Assembly (NCBI GenBank): GCA_027858145.1
Contig: JAQIDF010000300.1
Coordinates: 1 to 26,244, forward strand
Direction of reading: 5' to 3'
Length of the DNA: 26,244 nt
Origin: Prolixibacteraceae bacterium
Lineage (GTDB): Bacteria; Bacteroidota; Bacteroidia; Bacteroidales; Prolixibacteraceae
How positions within the stretch are numbered: position 1 is the first letter of the stretch; each line of letters opens with the position of its first letter. Below, piece after piece: positions 7,796-13,817 of the stretch. The notes below the pieces were generated by a model. The model saw only the letters and a list, made by a program, of their open reading frames with translations, was not told where the DNA came from and ran no database searches. Made by a program: the position numbers and the translations under genes.

Positions 7796-8070
7796 ATTTT
7801 ATAAGCAATGGTTTCGAGTAATTCCTGATCACGATTTGTAAAAGGAGCAAAAGCGTGCGAATCAATATCTATTTCGGCTACAAAGTCGCTATTCTTCAAT
7901 ACTGGAACAACAATTTCAGATTGTACGTCAATACTGCAAGCAATGTAATTATCGATGTTTGAGACATCCTGAACAATCATGGTAGAACAACTCTCGGCTA
8001 CCTGACCGCAAACTCCTTTCCCTACTGGTATTTTAGTGTGGTCGGTTGGTTTGCCTGAATCATATCTCTT
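7780..8070 (-). pseudogene. GAF-domain protein (fRMsr-like), N terminus missing
   Basis: About 96 in-frame codons that begin directly after the pyrI stop codon and end at the TGA at 7780-7782. They encode the second half of a GAF domain like that of free methionine-R-sulfoxide reductases. It has GKGVCGQVAES with the first conserved Cys, NYIACSIDVQSEIVVP with the Cys after IA, then VAEIDIDSHAF and a closing helix. The first 60 or so residues of the domain are absent, and no start codon precedes the GVCG motif. The only ATG (7980) would give a 66-residue piece lacking GVCG. It is best read as the leftover of a gene whose 5' end was deleted up to pyrI. Confidence 0.75.
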
Positions 8071-8523
8071 CTATTTTATTACAATTTGCTTCTCTGATGT
8101 TATTTTTTCACAATACATACATCGAAGCTCAATGGGTTTTTTCGACTCAACACCAAAACGTGTGGTTATTGCTTCGTGATTTGTGATGCATTTAGGGTTG
8201 AAGCATTTTACGATGTTTGTTATTTCTTCAGGAATCTCTACTACCCTTTTTTCTACCACATGGTAATTTTTAATTGTATTAAGTTTGGCATGGGGAGCAA
8301 TGAGAGCTATTTTATTAATTTCCTGCCCCTGGAAGAAGCGATTAGCTACTTTTATAATTGCTTTTTGCCCCATTCGCTTACTGTCGAGATTTGTACCAAA
8401 AGTGATCATTTCCTTGCAGCTATCGAGTTCAAGTATTGTTATCACATCAAACAATCGTTCTGCAGGAATATGGTCGATAACTGTACCGTCTTTAATTGCG
8501 CTAACTTGTAATGCTTTATCCAT
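8071..8523 (-). CDS. pyrI: Aspartate carbamoyltransferase regulatory subunit
   Basis: 150 residues, starting at ATG 8523 (MDKALQVSAIKDGTVIDHI); the longer open frame upstream overlaps pyrB and is not used. PyrI binds the allosteric effectors CTP/ATP and holds the catalytic PyrB trimers together. The N-terminal allosteric domain covers about 1-95. The C-terminal zinc domain has the four expected ligands: CFNPKC (C-x4-C) and CMYC (C-x2-C), followed by a short tail as in E. coli PyrI. The start lies 10 bases after the pyrB stop, so the two are one operon. The stop is TAG, and the downstream GAF remnant continues in the same frame. Confidence 0.95.
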   Translation of the reverse strand: MDKALQVSAIKDGTVIDHIPAERLFDVITILELDSCKEMITFGTNLDSKRMGQKAIIKVANRFFQGQEINKIALIAPHAKLNTIKNYHVVEKRVVEIPEEITNIVKCFNPKCITNHEAITTRFGVESKKPIELRCMYCEKITSEKQIVIK

Positions 8524-8533
8524 GATATTCAGA

Positions 8534-9445
8534 TTATTTAAGTCCCATAATATGTGAAATGATTGCTTCGCGTGTGTACAAACCATTAAGTGCTTGTGTA
8601 AAGTAATATGCTTTTGGGTTTGAATCAACATCGGTGTGAATTTCATTAATTCTTGGCAACGGATGTAAAATTTTCATGGTTGGTTTTGTATTTTCCAGCA
8701 TCGAATTTTTTAAGATGTAAATGTTCTTAACTTTTTCATATTCGATAGGATCGTTAAATCGTTCCTTTTGCACCCTGGTCATGTAAATAATATCAGCTTC
8801 CGAAATAATATCGTTAAATTCGGTATGTTCAAAATATCGAATTCCTTTACTATCTAAAAATCGTTTGTATTCTATAGGCATTGCAAGTTCTGGTGGGGCA
8901 ACAAAGTTAAATATCGGGTTGTCAAATACTGACAATGCCTGCAATAGTGAATGTACCGTTCGTCCGTATTTCAGGTCGCCCACCAAAAAAATGTTGATAT
9001 TATCAAGCCTGCCCTGAGTTTTCGTTATGGAGTACATATCAAGCAGGGTTTGTGTTGGGTGCTGATTGGCTCCATCGCCGGCATTAATGACCGGTACACC
9101 CGAAATTTGACTTGCATAACGTGCACTCCCTTCCAGTGGATGCCGCATAACTATCATATCGGCATAATTACTCACCATTCGAATAGTATCATGCAGCGTC
9201 TCTCCTTTTGTAACACTCGAAGAAGAGGAATCGGTAAAGCCGATAATTCTTCCTCCTAAACGTGTAATGGCAGTTTCGAAACTCAAACGTGTACGTGTTG
9301 ACGGTTCAAAAAAAAGCGATGCTACAACCTTACCTTTTAGCAAATCCTGGTTAGGTTCTTTTTCGAATTCAGCAGCTAATTCCATTATTTTTAAATAATC
9401 ATCTTTGCTGAAATCGGTGATAGAAATTAAATTTTTTGGGTGCAT
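8534..9445 (-). CDS. pyrB: Aspartate carbamoyltransferase catalytic subunit
   Basis: 303 residues from ATG 9445 (MHPKNLISITDFSKDDY), matching the normal 300-310 length. The frame is open to 9490, but its first ATGs fall inside a terminator-like hairpin, so they are unlikely starts. PyrB joins carbamoyl phosphate and aspartate, the first committed step of pyrimidine synthesis. Visible motifs are the carbamoyl-phosphate loop EPSTRTRLSFETA (about 47-59), SVTKGETLHDT, the segment with HPLEGSARYAS, HPTQTLLD, and the aspartate-side LHPLPRINEI. It is the first gene of pyrBI. A hairpin followed by a T run in the leader suggests control by attenuation. Confidence 0.96.
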   Translation of the reverse strand: MHPKNLISITDFSKDDYLKIMELAAEFEKEPNQDLLKGKVVASLFFEPSTRTRLSFETAITRLGGRIIGFTDSSSSSVTKGETLHDTIRMVSNYADMIVMRHPLEGSARYASQISGVPVINAGDGANQHPTQTLLDMYSITKTQGRLDNINIFLVGDLKYGRTVHSLLQALSVFDNPIFNFVAPPELAMPIEYKRFLDSKGIRYFEHTEFNDIISEADIIYMTRVQKERFNDPIEYEKVKNIYILKNSMLENTKPTMKILHPLPRINEIHTDVDSNPKAYYFTQALNGLYTREAIISHIMGLK

Positions 9446-9471
9446 TCGATTAATTTTTTCTGTTAATAACA

Positions 9472-9503
9472 TAAAAAAAGCCAACATCATTAGCGTTGGC
9501 TTT
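9472..9503 (-). promoter_or_regulatory. Terminator-like hairpin in the pyrBI leader (possible attenuator)
   Basis: Read on the minus strand, AAAGCCAAC (9503-9495) pairs perfectly with GTTGGCTTT (9485-9477) around a 9-base loop and runs into seven T residues. This intrinsic-terminator shape lies about 30 bases before the pyrB ATG and in the same direction, so it would stop transcription before the operon unless bypassed. UTP-sensitive attenuation of pyrBI is known in enterobacteria; that mechanism here is inference. Confidence 0.65.
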
Positions 9504-9660
9504 ATTAAATATTTGAATATATTATTCTTTTCACTTCATAATGTGAATGTTGGTAATTGTTCTTATCGTATTTTTTAATTGAGATCATCAAAAATCAAAA
9601 TTAGTAATAATGAGCTTATAAAGTATGATTTTTTTTATGCTTTTTAACCATATTGTTTCA

Positions 9661-10275
9661 TTATCCCCGGCTTAAAACTGTAAGTCTGGCTCCTTCAATT
9701 TTACCCATTTTTTCTAACACAACATCCGAATGATTTTTCCTTACGCTGATATCATAAGTACAATCAACATTATACACAGCATTGTCGATAGAAAGATCAT
9801 ATTCTTTAATTAATCTTTCTATGAGACTTTGTATTGTATAGTCGAATTGTATTCTAAAACGGTCCGATATAATTTTTTTAATAATTTTAGAGTTTTCCAG
9901 TGCATCAACTGTTGCCATTTTGTAAGCATTGATTAAACCGCTGGTTCCAAGCAAGGTGCCTCCAAAATAACGAACCACTACAACTAGTATATTGGTTACT
10001 TTAAAACTCATTAACTGACCATGTATAGGCCTGCCTGCTGTTCCCGATGGTTCTCCATCGTCGTTGGCCCTGTACTGTTCGCCGTTTTGCCCCAACCGAT
10101 AAGCATAGCAATGATGCCTGGCTTTATAATGTGTATCTTTAAGTGTTTGTATATGCTTCTTGATTTGTTCTTCATCCGATACCGGATAAGCATAAGCTAG
10201 AAACTTGCTTCCTTTATCTTTAAATAAACCCTCTGAAGGTTCATCGATAGTGCGGTAGGTGTCATTGTTGTTCAT
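9661..10275 (-). CDS. yigZ: IMPACT/YigZ family protein
   Basis: 204 residues. The N-terminal UPF0029/IMPACT domain (about 10-125) shows the family blocks SKFLAYAYPV, the conserved HHCYAYR, DDGEPSGTAGRPI and VVVRYFGGTLLGTSGLI. The C-terminal part (about 135-200) fits the DUF1949 ferredoxin-like domain. The family is widespread and its biochemical role in bacteria is unsettled; the eukaryotic relative IMPACT modulates Gcn2, which does not transfer to bacteria. The ATG overlaps the TAA of an upstream transporter remnant as TAATG, which indicates the gene was once translationally coupled to a full gene there. Confidence 0.88.
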   Translation of the reverse strand: MNNNDTYRTIDEPSEGLFKDKGSKFLAYAYPVSDEEQIKKHIQTLKDTHYKARHHCYAYRLGQNGEQYRANDDGEPSGTAGRPIHGQLMSFKVTNILVVVVRYFGGTLLGTSGLINAYKMATVDALENSKIIKKIISDRFRIQFDYTIQSLIERLIKEYDLSIDNAVYNVDCTYDISVRKNHSDVVLEKMGKIEGARLTVLSRG

Positions 10276-10385
10276 TAGTATTCAATTAACAGAATAATAC
10301 ATAAAATTGATGCAATTACACCAATCCAGTTTAAGCGGCTAAGTTTTTCTTTAAAGAAAATATATGCCTGTTGACGAAAGAATAC
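10275..10385 (-). pseudogene. C-terminal remnant of a DMT/EamA-like transporter
   Basis: 36 in-frame codons end in the TAA that overlaps the yigZ start. They encode a segment with IFFKEKLSRLNWIGV followed by IASILCIILLIEY. A short amphipathic motif (F..KEKLS..NWIGV) followed by a final hydrophobic helix is typical of the last membrane segment of EamA/DMT-family permeases. The frame is closed upstream by TAA at 10386-10388 and has no start codon. It is a degraded tail, not a gene; the family call rests on a very short match. Confidence 0.5.
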
Positions 10386-10420
10386 TTAACCAAAGAAAAA
10401 TCATACGTCTGTTTAAAATA

Positions 10421-10448
10421 AAAGCAGATCATTTATACGACCTGCTTT
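10421..10448 (-). terminator. Terminator of dnaA
   Basis: Minus strand: AAAGCAGGTC (10448-10439) pairs with 10430-10421 over ten bases with one G-U, with an 8-base loop, followed by TTTTATTTT. It lies 22 bases after the dnaA stop. Confidence 0.8.
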
Positions 10449-10470
10449 CAAATTTGATTCAATAAATATT

Positions 10471-11901
10471 TTAAACTTTAAGCCTTCGCTCAATCTCTTC
10501 AACTTCGGTGCGGAACTGTCGGTCGGTATCTATAAGATTAGTAACGGTTTTGCATGCATGTAAAACCGTGGCATGGTCTTTTCTTCCAATTTGTGCTCCA
10601 ATTGAAGCAAGGGATGATTTTGTAAGCGTTTTTGAGAAAAACATTGCCAATTGTCGAGCCTGAACAATTTCCCGCTTCCGGGTTTTTGATTGAAGCGAGT
10701 CAACCGGCATCTCAAAATAATCACAAATAATTTTCTGTATATAATCGATTGTAATTTCGTGCTTACTATTTTTTACAATTTTATTTATTAATTCAACCGC
10801 AAGGTTAACTGTAATTTCTTTTTTATTTAGTGTTGATTGGGCTAACAAAGAAATAAGTGCACCCTCGAGCTCGCGTACATTGGTGTCAATATTCTTGGCA
10901 ATGTATTCAAGTACATCATCAGGCATTTCAAGGCCGTCGTTGTATGTTTTATTTTTCAGTATGGCAAGCCGGGTCTCGTAATCAGGATTCTGCAAATCGG
11001 TTGTTAAACCCCATTTAAACCTCGATAGCAACCTTTGCTCTATACCCTTAATTTCAATAGGTGCTTTATCAGAAGTAAGAATTAATTGTTTACCCAATTG
11101 ATGCAGATGATTAAAAACATGGAAAAAAGTTTCCTGGGTTTTTATTTTGCCGGCAAACTCTTGCACATCATCAATAATAAGAACATCAATCATTTGATAG
11201 AAGTGCAAAAAATCGTTACGTGTATTATTTAATGCAGCTTCAGAATACTGGGTTATAAATTTATTGGCATTAACATAGAGAACAATTTTATCGGGGAGTT
11301 GCTCTTTAACCTCAATTCCAATAGCTTGTGCTAAATGAGTCTTCCCCAATCCACTGTCGCCATATATCATTAGCGGGTTAAAAGCAGTACCGCCCGGATT
11401 TTGGGCAACAGCAAAACCAGCCGCCCGTGCTAAGCGATTACACTCTCCTTCTACAAGATTATTAAAAGTGTTATCACGTTTTAATTGCGGATCAATATGC
11501 AATTTCTGAATGCCAGGTATAACAAATGGGTTTTTTATACTTTTTGTGTCTGTTTTTAGTGGTACCGATACAGGTTTATTATTGAGCTTCGAATTATTAT
11601 TGGTAGGATAATTAACCGTTAGGGTTTTGCTTGAATGATTGTTTTGATCACTCATAACAACATTATACTCCAATTTTGCATTGGTGCCAATAATTTTACG
11701 AAGTGTCTTTCGCAATAAATCTATATATTGCTCTTCTAAATACTCATAAAAAAACGGACTGGGAACTTGAATGGTTAAAATAGTACCATCAATTCTAAGG
11801 GGTTTGATTGGCTCAAACCAAGTACGGAAACTTATGGGCTGTACATTGTCTTTAATTACATTAAGACAATCGTTCCATATTTGGTCGTGATTTTTGTTCA
11901 T
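10471..11901 (-). CDS. dnaA: Chromosomal replication initiator DnaA
   Basis: 476 residues. DnaA binds DnaA boxes at oriC, melts the origin and loads the helicase. Domain I is about 1-85 (IWNDCLNVIKDNVQPISFRTWFEP), followed by a poorly conserved Asn/Lys-rich linker (about 86-125). Domain III is the AAA+ ATPase, with Walker A GDSGLGKTH at 181-189, Walker B VLIIDDVQEF at about 240-249, and the box VII arginine region QRLLSRFKWG. Domain IV carries the DNA-binding signature GRKDHATVLHACKTV at about 439-453. Length and order are normal. It is transcribed alone, and a 614-base AT-rich gap precedes it. Confidence 0.97.
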   Translation of the reverse strand: MNKNHDQIWNDCLNVIKDNVQPISFRTWFEPIKPLRIDGTILTIQVPSPFFYEYLEEQYIDLLRKTLRKIIGTNAKLEYNVVMSDQNNHSSKTLTVNYPTNNNSKLNNKPVSVPLKTDTKSIKNPFVIPGIQKLHIDPQLKRDNTFNNLVEGECNRLARAAGFAVAQNPGGTAFNPLMIYGDSGLGKTHLAQAIGIEVKEQLPDKIVLYVNANKFITQYSEAALNNTRNDFLHFYQMIDVLIIDDVQEFAGKIKTQETFFHVFNHLHQLGKQLILTSDKAPIEIKGIEQRLLSRFKWGLTTDLQNPDYETRLAILKNKTYNDGLEMPDDVLEYIAKNIDTNVRELEGALISLLAQSTLNKKEITVNLAVELINKIVKNSKHEITIDYIQKIICDYFEMPVDSLQSKTRKREIVQARQLAMFFSKTLTKSSLASIGAQIGRKDHATVLHACKTVTNLIDTDRQFRTEVEEIERRLKV

Positions 11902-12515
11902 TTTGGGTTTTAATAATTTAAATGTTTGTTATTAATATATAGGGTGTAATGATTTTCGAAAACAAAAATGTGAAAAAAATAGCTGAAAAAAAAATCCATT
12001 TTTACTTGTTTTTTTAAATACCACTTTAAAGTTTTGTTTTTCAACCAAGATGTTTTTGTCAATAATGCAAATAAGATAATAATCTGACATAGAACTATTT
12101 AGGATAGTGTTAAAATGTTAACGTATTGATATGTAATGATTTTAAAATAATTTCATTGTTAAAAAATAATTAACAAACATCGATCAAATATTTGTTTTAA
12201 AATAGCTTCTAATATATAATTAACTTCTATATATTATGAATGACACATGAAATACATTTTTTTATTCAATTAAGGGTTTTGTTGTCTTTTTTTAACGTAA
12301 AGGCTTATAAGCACTATGAAAAATGAATAATTTAAATGTTAATTTTCGATGTTTTCAAATACGTTTTAACATTTTTTTTACATTAAGATTACTTGATACT
12401 ATCGATAAAAAACATTAGACTAGAAATATTGATATAATCATTCACTAATGCATGTAGATATTCTTGGCTTATGTGTTGTATAAGATAAAAATAAAAAAAT
12501 ACTCGAAGGAATAAA
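11902..12515. other. Long AT-rich intergenic region upstream of dnaA
   Basis: 614 bases without a credible gene on either strand. It is very AT-rich, with many A and T runs. It contains a perfect AT-only inverted repeat (TAATATATA at 12210-12218 and TATATATTA at 12228-12236), the palindrome CAAATATTTG (around 12185-12194), and one match to the loose DnaA-box form TTWTNCACA (minus strand, 11969-11977). No cluster of DnaA boxes is seen. It holds the dnaA promoter and the amidase 3' end. An origin role is possible but not shown. Confidence 0.45.
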
Positions 12516-13655
12516 TTAATATTTCAGTACTTTATCTTTTTGCCCGTTAATAAATTTAATCAGAATAGCGTCGCGGTCTGATGTTTTTAGATCTTCATGG
12601 ACAGATTCAGCTTCGTTTAGGTCCTGTGTTACCTTAATACAGTATTTATACCAATTATCTTCATTGTAAAACACAACCGGGTAATGATCATTAAATACTT
12701 TAAAATCAGGCTCGAGTAGCTCTCGACTGGCAACAATTTGAATGGCATACCATTCCCCGTCTTTTACGATTTCATTAATTGGAATGATGGTTGATGGGTT
12801 CTGCTTACTTTTTGTCAATTCAATATTTTGATCACTACTATTCTCCAGTTTTGTTGTTTTCACGGGTATTGATGATCGTGAATCTACCCTGCGCTTATAA
12901 TTGGCAAAAGCATCAGCAACTGAATTTGCCATTCTTTTTTTACCTTCATCACTCAGCATGTATACTTTATCCCGGCTATTGCTTAAAAATCCAAGTTCAA
13001 CCAATACCGATGGCATACTTGTTTGTCTTAACACGAGAAATCCTGCCTGTTTTACACCCCTGTTTTTCCTTTTTGCTGCACTTACAAAACTTTTTTGAAG
13101 TTTATCAGCAAAAAAAGTGCTTTGTTCCAAAAACTCATTTTGAATAAGTTCAAACATTATATACGATTCAGCTGAATTTGGATCGAACCCCTCGTAACGT
13201 GTCGAATAATCTTCTTCCAATAAAATAACCGAGTTCTCCATTTGTGCCACTTTAAGATTCTCTTCAGATCGGTGGTTGCCCAATACAAATGTTTCGGCAC
13301 CATTAATTGATGAAGAATGAAAATAGTTTACGTGCATGGAAATGAATAAATCGGCATCATTTTTATTTGCAATTTCTGCCCTTTTATCAAGTTGAACAAA
13401 AACATCTTTATCTCTTGTATAAATAACATTTACGTCATCAAATTTTTCATTTATATATTTTCCGGTAAGCAAGGCAACCTCCAGTACAATATCTTTTTCT
13501 TTTACATTTCCAACTACAGCACCGGGATCCCGCCCTCCATGACCGGGGTCAATAACAACTGTTTTTAATGTAAAACCTTCGTCCTGACTGTAACCGGGTG
13601 TAATAAAAAGTAACAATGCTAAATTGAAAAGTACAAAAATGATTGGTTTTAACAT
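12516..13655 (-). CDS. N-acetylmuramoyl-L-alanine amidase with SPOR-like tail
   Basis: 379 residues. A signal peptide (about 1-23, ending GYSQ) sends it to the periplasm. The Amidase_3 domain (about 30-255) cuts the bond between muramic acid and the peptide stem of peptidoglycan. Zinc ligands are His39 (VIDPGHGG), Glu53 (VKEKDIV) and His108 (FISMHVN), with the catalytic Glu220 in VLVELGFLSN. The region about 125-195 is an insertion rich in acidic residues, as often seen in the Bacteroidota enzymes. After a low-complexity linker, residues about 297-375 (WYAIQIVASRELLEPDF...) resemble a SPOR-type fold, which would target it to denuded glycan at the division site. It is divergent from lptD with a 159-base shared promoter region. 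Confidence 0.93.
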   Translation of the reverse strand: MLKPIIFVLFNLALLLFITPGYSQDEGFTLKTVVIDPGHGGRDPGAVVGNVKEKDIVLEVALLTGKYINEKFDDVNVIYTRDKDVFVQLDKRAEIANKNDADLFISMHVNYFHSSSINGAETFVLGNHRSEENLKVAQMENSVILLEEDYSTRYEGFDPNSAESYIMFELIQNEFLEQSTFFADKLQKSFVSAAKRKNRGVKQAGFLVLRQTSMPSVLVELGFLSNSRDKVYMLSDEGKKRMANSVADAFANYKRRVDSRSSIPVKTTKLENSSDQNIELTKSKQNPSTIIPINEIVKDGEWYAIQIVASRELLEPDFKVFNDHYPVVFYNEDNWYKYCIKVTQDLNEAESVHEDLKTSDRDAILIKFINGQKDKVLKY

Positions 13656-13786
13656 TTTTTGATATTTTTTATAAGAATAAAAACCATAAAATTGAGTTTA
13701 TTAAACGGAAATAAAAGTAAAATATTTTTTTTGACTCAAGCAACGTATTCGGGCCGAAAAAGCTCTAAATCTTACGGCAAGTACCA

Positions 13787-13817
13787 TTTTTTAAATTATT
13801 TTTGAGCCCTAATTTTG
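13787..13817 (+). promoter_or_regulatory. Candidate lptD promoter overlapping its first codon
   Basis: Two perfect -7 matches lie in tandem: TATTTTTG (13797-13804) and TAATTTTG (13810-13817). The second has TTTT (13787-13790) 19 bases upstream. If the second is used, the TTG at 13815 lies in the promoter and translation would start at the in-frame TTG at 13824, on a nearly leaderless message. Confidence 0.4.

Noticed and set aside
7978..7980. ATG at 7980 as the start of a genuine 66-residue protein.
   Set aside because: The frame is open and conserved upstream through the GVCG motif to the pyrI stop, so this ATG is an internal Met of a truncated GAF domain.
11969..11977. A DnaA-box-like TTTTTCACA upstream of dnaA as evidence for oriC.
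   Set aside because: A single loose match in an AT-rich sequence is expected by chance; no cluster was found. Kept only as a weak note on the intergenic region.
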